A DNA stretch of 64,000 nucleotides from Vitis vinifera. Taxonomy: Eukaryota; Streptophyta; Magnoliopsida; Vitales; Vitaceae. The notes below the pieces were generated by a model, which was not told where the DNA came from, searched no databases, and saw nothing but the letters and a program-made list of their open reading frames with translations. The position numbers and the translations under genes are program-made. This document shows positions 51,054 to 62,516 of this stretch, piece after piece. Location: contig NC_081813.1 of NCBI RefSeq assembly GCF_030704535.1, positions 280,501-344,500 on the forward strand, written 5' to 3'. Numbering within the stretch: the stretch's first letter is position 1; every line of letters starts with the position of its first letter.

Positions 51054-51100
51054 TGGGCTTTGGGGCCTTGTATGAGGTTTGGGCTTAATTGGTAGGCCCA
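51054..51100. promoter_or_regulatory. Three site II motifs upstream of eIF2B alpha
   Basis: TGGGCT lies at 51054-51059 and 51080-51085, and GGCCCA (complement of TGGGCC) at 51095-51100, about 215-260 bp before the ATG. Closer in, at about 51170-51211, are two ACGACGACGTTTT/AAAACGACATCGT-type strings. Site II motifs are typical of growth-linked plant promoters and also occur upstream of the proteasome gene in this window. Confidence 0.5.
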
Positions 51101-51314
51101 CTGGCAGTATTATAATCAAGGCACGCATTATTTTAATAGTATGAATATCTCTAAAATTAGTGGAAGAAAACGACGACGTTTTTTCCTGTGATGACTATAA
51201 AACGACATCGTATGGGGATCCTCCAAAATAATTATAATCCTAATTGCCTTCTCTTTCATTCCGAATAATCAAACTTTTGAGAGGAAAAAAGGAGGAGAGA
51301 GAGAGAGATTATTG

Positions 51315-53985
51315 ATGTGGTGGAGATCGGCTTCTTTTATTCTCGACAAGGGTCAGAACGACGAAGTGCAGGACGAGAGCGAGAGCCTCCGCCTCTCCCC
51401 ATCCAACACCTCCATGGCCGACACTCTCCAAAACCCTAACCCTAAGATTTCAGCCTACTACCAGACCAGAGCGGATCACCACGGCGTCGTCACCAGCGAC
51501 TGGCTCGCCCAAGCTCAGGCCGCCGTTGGCCGCCACCCCGACGACCTCCCGCCCCCCAAGGTCGAAGATTCCGGCAAGCCTTTTAGCGTCATCGATGAGT
51601 TCAATAGCTGGCGGAAGCAGCCCGATTTGGCCGAGGCGGTGGCCGCGATTCGCGCTTTGGCGTCGGTGATTCGGTTCAGCCAGGCTACCACCATGATGGA
51701 ACTGGAGATTGAGCTCAAGAAGGCTTCCGATTCTCTTAAAGTGAGTGCTTTCTACCGAAATGCTGGGGAATTCCTTGTTTGTGTTCGTAGCTGGGCGTCA
51801 ATTTTGTGTTTTTATTCATCTTTATTGATAATTGAAATTCTTATTTCATATTAATACATGATGCATTGTGTTTCGAAAATTTTGTTGCTAGTATTTTCAT
51901 TTTTGGAGAACAAGGACCTTTGAAAACCGAAGCTTGAATCATGTTACCTAACTCAGGAAAAGCGGCTTGATTTTATTATGAATTTCGAATTGTATAGATT
52001 TGGTTAAAACTATAGGGTTCCTCTGCTGCTTCAACAATGTGGAGGAGTAGATTTAAATATGGATGGGTTTTATAAATGGAACTCGAGGTTTATGCTACAG
52101 ACAATATCATTGTGGCGCTAAAAAGCCTTCAAGCAAGTCTGGGTAGATTACAAGGAGGATCATGGACTGGTGAGCGGTGAAATGGATATTGACAGGGGCA
52201 CAATCCAGTTTGTGGGAAAGGTCCAAGAGAACCAATCAAATCACACCAATATAAATTGTGTTGGTTTCGGTTTTTAATGACAAAATGTTTTTGTATGATT
52301 TTGCATAAATTTGTTTGATTTATATGATTGGTTTTTATTAAGCTGGCTGCAAGTAAGTAACAGGCTTACAAAAAATTTCTGAGCAGGGTGAGTGTTCCAA
52401 GTGATTAGGTGGATACCTGATTACATGTCTAACCAAATTGGAGGCATCATGGGAAGCAAAAATGTTTAGTTTTACAGGTCGACTAACCTTGATTAGTTAA
52501 ATAATGGTTTTCTCTTGAAAGGATGGTGATTTTGCTGGCATCAAGTCATCTTTAGGTTGGTTGAAGAAGTTAAGAATAGAGTAAAGACATCAGCATTTTG
52601 CATTTCATGTATCTTTCAATTGAAATGGTTAATCTTATTGTGCATTTCAGTCATGGGACACAACCTCCATCTCTTTGACGGCTGGCTGCGATCTGTTCAT
52701 GCGATATGTGACAAGAACTTCCGCTTTAGAATATGAGAACTTTAATTCAGCTAAATCTCGTTTGATTGAGCGTGCAGAAAGGTTTGGAGAGATATCTTAT
52801 AAGGTATATTGATTATATATTTATTTTTTTCCCTTTTTCCATGGTAATAATTGTTTCACTATTGTGTCATGTTGCAATTATCCCCAATGCAAATATTCAA
52901 ATTAAGCACAAAAACCTTTCAACTTACCCCTTATATTGACAGGCACGCAGAATCATTGCAATGCTTGGTCAAGATTTTATATTTGATGGTTGTACCATTT
53001 TGGTGCATGGTTTCTCTAGAGTTGTCTTGGAAGTTCTGAAGACAGCAGCACAGAATAAGAAACTCTTTCGAGTTTTCTGCACAGGTTTCTTTCTTAACAC
53101 CCTGTTTTTTATTTGAATGTTTCCGTAGTTGTATTAAAATCAAATCAAAGCCATCAATGAACAAAAGATACTTCCATTTGGCATATGCAGTTTGCTATAC
53201 ATCCATTTCAAGGTACCACCCCACATTGCGTTGGAAATTAGCATGATGTCGATAAATTATATTGTATATCATTTATTGACAATCAAAAGCATGGGGAAGT
53301 TGTTTTGAGACAATGCATGTTTGTCTGAAGCTCATCACTTACAGATACATTATCCATGTTCAACTGGTGTAGAATATAGATTGGGTAGTATGTCCACCAT
53401 AGAATTCAAATTAACTTGCTGTAAAATGCAGAGGGAAGGCCAGACAGGACAGGACTACGACTATCCAATGAAATGGCAAAGCTTGATGTTCCTGTGAAGC
53501 TCTTAATAGACTCAGCAGTGGCATATACTATGGATGAGGTTGACATGGTATTTGTTGGGGCTGATGGAGTAGTTGAAAGTGGAGGTATAATTAACATGAT
53601 GGGGACATATCAAATCGCATTGGTGGCTCACAGCATGAACAAACCAGTTTATGTTGCTGCTGAAAGCTACAAGGTATGTTGAAAGAAAAAACATACCTTC
53701 TGTAATAGTCTGGTAGAGGAATCATCGGCTACTGATTTTACTTCCACTTGACAAATCATCACATACTTTGCTTTGCAGTTTGCTCGTCTCTATCCATTGG
53801 ACCAGAAAGACATGGCCCCCGCCCTACGCCCCATTGATTTTGGGGTTCCCATCCCTTCAAAGGTTGAGGTTGAAACATCTGCACGGGATTATACACCTCC
53901 TCAGTATCTCACATTGCTCTTTACAGATCTGGGTGTTCTCACCCCATCTGTGGTTAGTGATGAACTCATTCAGCTATACTTATAG
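51315..53985 (+). CDS. Translation initiation factor eIF2B subunit alpha, 5 exons, 389 aa
   Basis: eIF2B is the guanine-nucleotide exchange factor for eIF2. The alpha subunit is regulatory and belongs to the eIF2B alpha/beta/delta (ribose-1,5-bisphosphate isomerase-like) fold. Exons 51315-51740, 52651-52803, 52943-53084, 53432-53673 and 53779-53985 join in frame to TAG. Family features include ISAYYQTRADHHGVVTSDWL, the central ILVHGFSRVVLEVL, and the GRPDRTGLRLS, FVGADGVVESGGIINMMGTY and PVYVAAESYKFARLYPLDQ segments of the Rossmann-like half. It ends DELIQLYL. There are two possible starts: ATG at 51315 (weak context, adds 33 residues) and ATG at 51414 in CCATGGCC, where MADTLQNPNPKISAYYQTR resembles the usual family N-terminus. 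The long form is given because it is open and protein-like. Confidence 0.94.
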
Positions 53986-55395
53986 TCACTTGTGGATCTA
54001 ATTCTGTTTGATTTTGTTGAATAGGATCTGGTCGCCCCCACCTGATGGTTTTCTGATAGAAGACGTATGGAAGGGCGACACTGTATTCATGCACAAAAGT
54101 GCAAATTGGGTTAAAGTTAACTTTAGTATAACGAGTTCGATAAATTTTTGTTCATTGCTTTTCAGTAATGAAAAATGCAGTTTGCTTCTACCCGTTTGTT
54201 GCTGTCTTTAGAGCCAATGGACTGCTTTAGGAGTCAAGGCAGTAGATTGATTCTCGAATTCACCCACTTATTGCAGTTTGATTCCAATGCAATTTGGCTA
54301 TGACCTCCCTGTCTTGATGTGCTTCTCTTGATGATTAATGGTTATAAAGGCTTGGCAGTTGGCATCAAATCCCTTTCAATCAATTTCTCTTTACTGATAT
54401 ATTAAATTCCCAGGTGGTTGACCATAAAAGTGGAAGCCTTCCCCTCCCCGAGTATGCATATATTTTTTTTATCCTCGCTTTTGCTTCCTCAGATTTGTGG
54501 TAGAAGGTGACTGAACTCCTTGTGGGACTAGAAAGCGTATGTTAATACATTGAATGGATTCCTCTAGGAAAAGAAGGAAAGAAACCATGGGCTAGAAAAA
54601 GGAGCGCCATCCATGAGTCTAATGATTCCTCAACAAGTCTAAGAAACTTCTCTCACATAGGTCAACACGAATCAGAATTTGGCCTTCCAGTTGCCGATGG
54701 TCTAAGCTTGTAAAATCTGATTTGGAGTGAGCTTGAAAGTCACTGATTGTTTTTCCTCATGGGTCACCGCCATTGCCTCCACATCAAACTATACCCTAGA
54801 AAGTGATGAGAAAAAGGGTCATTCTGTGGTCTGAATGGTATTGATCCTTGTCTCATTTCTTTAGTGGTCTTATTCATCCATTTAGATTTTAACTACACAT
54901 ATTAGCCATGTTCACATTATAAATTTAGTACTTTATAGGAAATTTTTTTAAAAAAATTATGGGTTTATTTGATAACAGTTTTGTAAAATAGCTCTTAAAA
55001 ATGATTTCTAAAAACAAAATCTATTCTAGGTTGGAGGTTCACGTGATGGTAGTCAAAATATTTGTGAGTTCATAAATATACTGGATGATTTGCAAAAACA
55101 TTCAATAATATTTTATTAAATAGAAAATAGAAAAAAACATTCAAGAATACGCTACAAAATAGAAAAAACTATTTTCAATAAACATCTTATTAAATATAAG
55201 TTGGAAAATTATTTTTTACTCTAAAAAAAACTGTTTTAAAAGATAATTTTCAAATAAAATCTAATGGATGAAGTCTATTTAATAATATTTTTGAAAACAA
55301 TTATGGTAAAAATGGTCTCAATATTTTCAAAAACAACTATCATAAAAATTCTATTTATGTATTTATTTTTCATGAAGGTGTTCTTTATTTATATA
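53986..55395. other. 3' flank of eIF2B alpha and AT-rich spacer
   Basis: The presumed 3' UTR reaches to about 54250. The remaining sequence has no recognised gene; 54900-55390 is strongly AT-rich. Confidence 0.45.
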
Positions 55396-56623
55396 TGTTA
55401 GCCCAAGGGTTCTCCTAATCGGGTTTTGATGATAACAAACCATGGTTAAGTAACTAATTGGTTTAATGTTTAAGAATCTCAGGTATAAACTCGAAAATTC
55501 ATCAAATGACCAAATGAGTACAAGATCGAGACGCTTGGAAGACTTGAAATCATAGGAAACTAATGTAAGATGAATGCATGAGTGCACTTAGGATTTTCAT
55601 ACGTTTTCATGCATCTTAGAAAACTCGGTTTATTCTTTAAAACGTCGACTTCATTAAAACCCGAGTTTTTAACTAATTTACCTTAGGCAAAATGTTTCAA
55701 AATTGGCTTAATAATTTACCTAAAGACCTTGCTTAAGTGTTAGAAAAGAAAGGAATCAAAAAATAGGTTTTTCGGGGCCAAAAAGGCTCAACCGGTCGAG
55801 GCTATGGCCAACCGATCAACCGGTTGAGGGCGTTCGGTCGAGGAAGGTTAAAAACCTTCTCTCTCTCCTAGTAGCATTCTCTTCCCGGTCGAGGTGATTC
55901 CTTTACCGGTCAAGGTCCGGTCAAGGCAACGGTAACCTGTCATGCATTAAATACTCCAACGACAAGTGAACCGATCGACCCTTAGCTCGATCGGACGAGG
56001 TTGCCTTTTACTGATTTTGACTCCCAAGCTTAGAAACCTATAAATTGAGAGCTCCACTTCATTTATTGATAAGAGAACAATTGCATTCAAAGCCTACCTA
56101 CCTGTTCTTGATCAAAAAGTTTCATTTCCTTCATTGTGCATTAAATCACCACTTGCATATCCTTTAGTGCACTCTTGTTTATCATCCTAGCCTTATCTCG
56201 TATTTGAGCCATCTTTAAGCTAGGTTGAGTGATTATATCTTGTAACAATCCGAGTGTTAAAGTCTTCAAGAGAGTTGAATCTTGAAGAGGTTGTGTAAGA
56301 GCTCATTGGAGCCGGAATCCAAGTGTAAGAAGATTGGAAGCTTGATTGAAGCTTCAAGTTAGTGGAACCCTCACTCGGTTAGGAGGTTGAGGATAGTGGA
56401 CGTAGGCAAGGAAGTGTCGAACCACTATAAACCCGAGTTTGAATTCTCTCAACTCTATCTCTTTACTTTGCTTATCTTTTGTTTAATTTTGTTGTGATTG
56501 AAAAGATTTTAAAAACCCAATTCAACCACCTTTTTGGGTGTTTTTCTTAACTAAACATAGCCTTTGTTTTCTCAATATATATAATGCAAAATTTCTCAAA
56601 ATACTTTTCAATTATTTCTAACA
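55396..56623 (+). mobile_element. Solo LTR, SIRE/Maximus-like Copia type (1228 bp)
   Basis: It begins TGTTAGCCCAAGGGTTCTCC and ends TTATTTCTAACA, so it has TG...CA ends with a 6-bp inverted TGTTAG/CTAACA. Inside are features seen in large Copia LTRs of the SIRE group: GGTTTTGATGATAACAAAC near the start, a TATAAA-like box at about 56039, and GGACGTAGGCAAGG...CGAACCAC near 56398-56425 towards the 3' end. No internal retrotransposon sequence follows on either side, so it is a solo LTR. The 5-bp flanks (atata and gtaat) do not match. Confidence 0.65.
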
Positions 56624-56695
56624 GTAATTTATTTATAAAAAAACACACACACACTTGAAAACCTTAGTATTTTGCTTTAGGCATGAAAAAACTTA

Positions 56696-56973
56696 GGTGG
56701 TATTTGTTTTTTTGGCTTTTTGCTGAAAGCAATTTGTTTTCAGAATTTAGGTTGTTTGTTTTTCTACTTTTTCATGACTTATTATAAACTTTTTACTAAA
56801 TAGAAAAAACCAAAATATGTAACTTTTTCTAAATAGAAAAAATAACATATTGGTTTTTCTTTATTTTTTAATACTTAATAGAAATAAAATACTATAAAAA
56901 CAAACAACCTAATATTTAGCACTATTAAGCATTAAGGTTCTATTTAGAATTAAGTAAAAAAACAAACACCACG
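56696..56973 (-). mobile_element. Tourist-like MITE, copy D (278 bp, inverted)
   Basis: It runs from GGTGGTATTTGTTTTTTTGG to AAAAAAACAAACACCACG and is flanked by TTA on both sides. Read on the minus strand it starts CGTGGTGTTTGTTTTTTTAC and follows copies A and C along its length. It is non-coding. Confidence 0.75.
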
Positions 56974-59205
56974 TTAGACCAGAAACAGAAAGAAAATTCA
57001 TAGCTTAATGATAGATATATTGTAATATTGATCTTAACTTTGACAATGTATAGATATAGAAGTGGTTGAAGCTAGCCTTAGAGCTCGTTTGGTAGTGATT
57101 TTCAAAAGTGTTTCTACCCTTAAAAACTCTTTTAAGTGTTTTTGGGATGAAAATAAGGTGTTTGGTAAATTATAAAAAACACTTCTGAAAATCTGGAAAA
57201 ACACTTAAAGTGATTTTTAGAGAATCACTTGACAGGTGATTTAAAAAAAAAAACACTTTAAAATTTTAAAATATTCCAAAAATGCCCCCAAGTGATTCCC
57301 GATACCTCACTTTCCTTTCACTCATACCTCTCTCCTTTGTTCCCCTCCATCGCTCTCCACGTGAGACTACATAGTAGGAAAGACGTTACATTTTCGTTCG
57401 ACATCATTGATCTGATCGAAGGTAACCCTTTGTTCTTTTCTTGTTTTTCTTTTCCTTGTTTTTAATGTCTAATTGTCTTGAAATGTTAGTTAGGTTTGAG
57501 TTTTAGGATTGTTTGGTTAGGAGGAAAGTATGAGAAAATGAAATGGTAAATCAATACCGCAGTCGAGTCTCATTTCCCAGTATTTCTTTCTCTAAAACTC
57601 TCATTCTCTATTCTGGTTCACATATGCAATTGCTTTGTTTAGGGTTTTTGGTTCACATATCTGTAAACCACATGTCTCTGCTGCCATCACATTGCTTAAG
57701 TGTTTAGGGTTTTCTGTTTGTTGTTGGTTATGGTTGGTTTAAGTGTTTGGATGTCTTGAAAAGACTAGAAAACATCATTGTTGAAAAGGTTAACTACTGA
57801 GAAAAGCTTACAAAAACATTCTATATAAGGTGTTGAAGCAGAGAGATGGGTCTGATATATACATACAAAAGTGACAGTTTGGTGAATCCATACCAGTAAT
57901 GGAAGATTACCATGTCCTTGTTAAATTTTCTCATCAAAATTCAAGAAAACACTAGATTTTTCCTCTTTCAGTTTTGATTTTCTTTTGAGTTGGATCTTTG
58001 CCTCTGAAAGGTGTAGTGTTGAAATAAGAAACCCCAAAGAGATTACTCTGGTTTCATCACCAAATTTCATCTTTATTTCCAAAATCACTATTTTTCCTTA
58101 CAGTTACAGATTCTCTTTCCATATTCCTGGAAAATATAAAGCCCTGCTTTGTATTTTTGACATGAACATGATTGTGTAACTATTATTTAGGTATTTGAGA
58201 TTGAGTGCAAAATATGGGTGTGGACCCTCACCCGATCCACCGGACCGACGCGACTAGCTTTTAAAGGAAAAGAAAGAAAATGAAAAAAAGTTGGTGTTTT
58301 CCAGTTTTGAAAAACCCGCCCCCGGTGAGGAACGGTGTTGTTTGGAGTCGCCACTTACTTTTTATTTTTGTTTTTAAAATGGGGAAAATTAAGTAAGAAC
58401 AAAAACCCCTAGTGACCCCAGTATAGAAAAAGCGGTCTACGAAAACTAGATTCTGGGTCCGGGGATCAGGTTACCCATTGGGAAGGTACCTCATGCGAGG
58501 TAGCACCCCTCTAGGCCCGAAACTCGGTCTCTACTAATGAATTGGGTATGTGGGAGCATATGGGTCAAAGGTCAAATGAAACCCTAGGCTAAATAGATGT
58601 CATGGATCACACAATCCTAATTGGTATTTGGCATGCATATGAATTCAACCAAACAAAACAATGGGTGCTTACCTGTGGTCCCTAGCCACGCGCTGCATAA
58701 AAGGTCAGCCAAACACAAGCAAACACATAACAAACATTCAAGATTAAGCACCATGCAAGCATATGAATTCAACAACCAAAGCCAACGATGCGTACCTGTG
58801 GTCCCTAGCCAAGCGCTGCAGCAGAAGGTGAGTCAGTCACGCAACATGTATTCAAAATCAAGCATCAAAGATTGTGCCAAAAAGGAAGATAGCTGGTTGA
58901 AATGAGGTAAGGGACTCCCCAAATGCCATACAAATCGAACTAGACTCATCTAGACCACACCACCCATAACTTCAAAATTGCCCATACTAACTGAAATCAA
59001 ACACTGACTTAAACCTTCAAGATGGCTCACAAGTGCCCTATAGCAAATGGGTTTGAGCCCCCATGGATAAGGGCTCGAAAAATGCCAAAATCGAGGGCTA
59101 CCTAAAGTCCTCCAGCAGAACAGGTTTAACTAGTTCTCAACTGGTACAACCTATTGAGAAGAATTCCAAAATTTTTCTAGAAAACTCCTAAATGAGTGAG
59201 GATTC

Positions 59206-59960
59206 AAACAAAAGAAACGACACTCAATCCCGAGCCCGGATGAGTGAGAACCAGACAAAGAAAGGCAGGTGTTCCTTATGGCTGAAAGAGGCAGCCAGCT
59301 ATGGTGCTGAACCGATTGAACACCAGTTCATTCGGTTGATAAAAAACCCCAAATTAAGTCAGAGTGTTCCTAAGTGATTAAGGAAGCAAACAAAAGAAAC
59401 GGTTCTCAATTCTGAGCTCGGATGAGTGAGAACCGGACAAAGGAAGGCAGGTGTTCCTCATGGCTGACAGAGGCAGCCAGCTATGGTGCTGAACCGGTTG
59501 AACCGGTTCCAAACAGGTTCAGCCGGTTGGTAAAAAATCCCTAATTTGGTCAGAAAGTTCCTAAGTGATTAAGGAAGAAAACAAAAGAAGCGGTTCTCAA
59601 TTCCGAGCTCGGATGAGTGAGAACCGGACAAAGGAAGGCAGGTGTTCCTCATGGCTGACAGAGGCAGCCAGCTATGGTGCTGAACCGGTTGAACCGGTTC
59701 CAAACCGGTTCATCCTATTGGTAAAAAATCCCTAATTTGGTCAGAAAGTTCCTAAGTGATTAAGGAAGACAACAAAAGAAGCGGTTCTCAATTCCGAGCT
59801 TGGATGAGTGAGAACCGGACAAAGGAAGGCAGGTGTTCCTCATGGCTGACAGAGGCAGCCAGTTATGGTGCTGAACCGGTTGAACCGGTTCCAAACCGGT
59901 TCAGCCGGTTGGTAAAAAATCCCTAATTCGGTCAGAAGGTTCCTAAGTGATCAAGGAAGC
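59206..59960 (+). repeat. Tandem array inside the solo LTR, four units of 182-191 bp
   Basis: Units can be registered by GGATGAGTGAGAACC at 59238, 59420, 59611 and 59802, giving periods of 182, 191 and 191. Each unit holds AAAGGAAGGCAGGTGTTCC and a CCGGTTGAACCGGTTCC core. The first unit is the most diverged and the last three are nearly identical. A related pair of about 205-bp units lies at about 60640-60990 with GAACCGGCTGAACCGGC. Confidence 0.88.
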
Positions 59961-60320
59961 AAAAAACAATAATCATGTGTGACCTTTATTATCCACACCC
60001 AAGCAATACAATCTTCATATCAAAGGGAAGAAAAGATGATGAGAAAGGAGAAAAAAGCATATGAAGACGAGGAAGATAAACTATAAGTAAAGAAAATTCA
60101 TCGTGCTTACCTCAGAATCTCCACCAAATATGATCCGTGCATGCCGATGATGACTTCCAAAACTGAGAGGCTAGCACTCTCCTCTTCAAAAAAAAACCAC
60201 AGTGCTGAAGCTTCTCCCACGCTCTCAACTCAGGAGATGCTACTGACCTTTTGTTCTTCTCACCAGCAGGATTTCCCCTCTCCAAAATGTCCAAGGTCCT
60301 TTGCTCTCCTATCCTTTTAC

Positions 60321-60328
60321 CTTTTATA
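60321..60328 (-). promoter_or_regulatory. Candidate TATA box of the solo LTR
   Basis: TATAAAAG reads on the minus strand (cttttata on plus). Its position in the right third of the element is as expected for the U3/R border of a minus-oriented LTR. Confidence 0.4.
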
Positions 60329-61281
60329 CCCATACACCTCTTAGAATTTGAGCCTCCTGGGTTCCTTCCCCTTCAGCACCGAAATTCCCTTCATCAGCAT
60401 GGGAACCACACCCCTCATTACTTCTCTTAGACTTACAAGGCCAGCTCATTCCCTTCAGTTTTTTTCAGCTTGCTTCACCACCAAGAATCCATATGGATTC
60501 GTGGTGGGCTGCAAGGAACCCAAACCAAGGCCTAAAATGGACCCACAACATTGCCCAAAACCAATCTGGAGCTTATGGGCCTGAGCCATGTAGGATTTGG
60601 GTCTCAAAATTACTAGAATTAGTGTTTTACCTCAGCTGACTCAATGAACCGGCTGAACCGGCCGAACCGGATGCCAACTGGTCGACCCGATGGAGAAAAA
60701 TTCTGAAAATTTGATAGAATGTTCCTAGTAGAGTAAGGAATCCATTAAAAAAAACGGTGCATGATTACAAGTTCGGAAGAGGGAGATATGATCAAAACAA
60801 TTACCAAAAATTAGTGTTCTACACCGGCTGACCTAATGAACCGGCTGAACCGGCTGAACCGGCTGCCAACCAGCCGACCGGTTGCAAAAAATTTTGAAAA
60901 TTTTACAGAATGTTCCTGGAAGAATAAGGAATCCATAAAAAGAAACGGTTCTTGATTCCGAGTTTGGATGAGGGAGATACGATCAAAACAAGCCCGAGTG
61001 CTCCGAACCTCAACATGCCCCTATAAACCCCAACTAAGCTAAAACATCGGGATGACCCCACTTCCTTCCTATAGCGTGATGTGAACGACTAGGAAAATGG
61101 CCATGGTGACCCTCCTAAATGAACCACATATGCACCACAATGGACCACACACAAACCCACACGAGGCTCGGACACCAACTAAGCCCAAAAGGGGCCCTAG
61201 TGGTGTCATATGCGAACGATGGGTGGATGTGACACCAGAAGGATAAATGCCAGTGTCGAGGGACAAAATTGAGGGTCTACA

Positions 61282-62463
61282 ATGGGGCTTTGTGTTATCT
61301 GAGATTGACACACCTTATAATGAGTAGTATATATTTGGGATTTATTTTAGTTGCAGTACACACCATATAAAAAATTTGAAAAATTCAAATAACATCCATA
61401 TTGCTTTTGTTACTTTTGATATTCAACTCTGATATGTTTAATTTAATGGGTTTTTCATATTTTTTAGTGTTTTAATCTTTTAACAACCTATTCACTTTTT
61501 TTCTAGGCTGGTTTGTTTTGCATGTATGTTGCATCTAGAATGTGCATTTTGGATTACTTTGTCACTTACATAATAGGGCAATTTTTCATAGGTATCTGTT
61601 CTAAGATGATAACACTTCTTCAGAAACTGTCCTATGAATGGATAAATGGTTCTATTTTGAAATATTTCTATAACATGCAAATCAAGTTTTATTTTGGATT
61701 CAATAGTGATAGTCGCCATCATTGGAACTGTTTTGTTATGATACACCTGTTGTTTCTTCAGCTTCTTTATATGTTCTTTCTTTGAAGAGGAATGTGAAGC
61801 TAGCTAGCATACTCTTTCATGAGAGTTCTTTGAATTTAGAGATATCAGGTTTGCTGCATTAAGTTGGTTCAAACTCATTTTCCAGCTTTAGCCATTCTTA
61901 AATTTATTGACAAATCTTGAAGCATTTTTAATGCTTGAATTGATAAAATGAAGCATTTTTTAAAAAGAGCTGACAAACTGCAATGAGTTTCTTGTCTTGA
62001 AATATGAGTCAACAAATATATTCATTTGAACTTTCTGTTGCTGGTAGCTCGCTACGAGTCATTTTCAGATTATTGTGATTTTATTGTCGGCTAAATTGAT
62101 GGTTGGACAGTTGACTTATATGCTTGATGTGGAAAATAAAGTTTTTCTTAATGAGTTAAATTTCCTAGAGATAAAAAGCTATCAACTGAAATACCAAATT
62201 CTACTCAAGCTTTCACGTCATCATTGTTCTTATGGTTTGGTTTGAAAAATTCAGATAACATCATTGTTCTTTTTCTTATTTGTTTATTATGCTTTACAAA
62301 ATCTGCCTATATGATGCTCAATACCGAGTTTACGCTTAAAAAATTTAATCATACCAAGCATTGTTTACACTAGATAACCATATATTCTTGATGTTTTGTT
62401 CCTTAATTCTTTATTTATTCTTCATTTTAATTGTGTGATTCTTTGTTTGAAAATTATTATTTC

Positions 62464-62508
<45 letters not shown>

Positions 62509-62516
62509 AATAGAAG
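61282..62516. other. Spacer between the solo LTR and the Myb/SANT-like remnant
   Basis: AT-rich, probably intron or leader of the Harbinger-like gene. It ends in an AT dinucleotide run (62468-62506) next to an acceptor-like AAATAG. Confidence 0.4.
62468..62506. repeat. (AT)n microsatellite, about 19 units
   Basis: An uninterrupted alternating AT run lies directly before the Myb/SANT-like reading frame. Confidence 0.95.

Larger units (their letters stand above)
58219..61281 (-). mobile_element. Solo LTR of a long-LTR retrotransposon (3063 bp) with 5-bp target duplication
   Basis: The left end is TGTGGACCCTC and the right end GAGGGTCTACA, an imperfect 11-bp inverted pair with TG...CA termini. 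ATGGG lies directly outside both ends (58214-58218 and 61282-61286), a perfect 5-bp target duplication. The first and last several hundred bases are not similar, and no gag or pol is present, so this is one LTR and not a whole element. Orientation is judged minus: a TATAAAAG box reads on that strand at 60328-60321, and TAAGTGGCGACTCC, often found near the 3' end of Ty3/Gypsy (Tat-like) LTRs, reads on minus near 58350. The superfamily is inference. Confidence 0.82.

Noticed and set aside
54950-55390. AT-rich region left of the Copia-type LTR as a separate element
   Set aside because: There are only weak internal similarities from A/T runs, with no ends or duplications.
59206-59960. Regular repeats that could suggest a CRISPR-like array
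   Set aside because: The units are contiguous 182-191 bp tandem copies with no short repeat/unique spacer pattern, in plant DNA and inside an LTR.
60112-60584. Open frames inside the solo LTR
   Set aside because: They are low-complexity, lie within a bounded LTR around its TATA box, and lack gag, pol or other domains.
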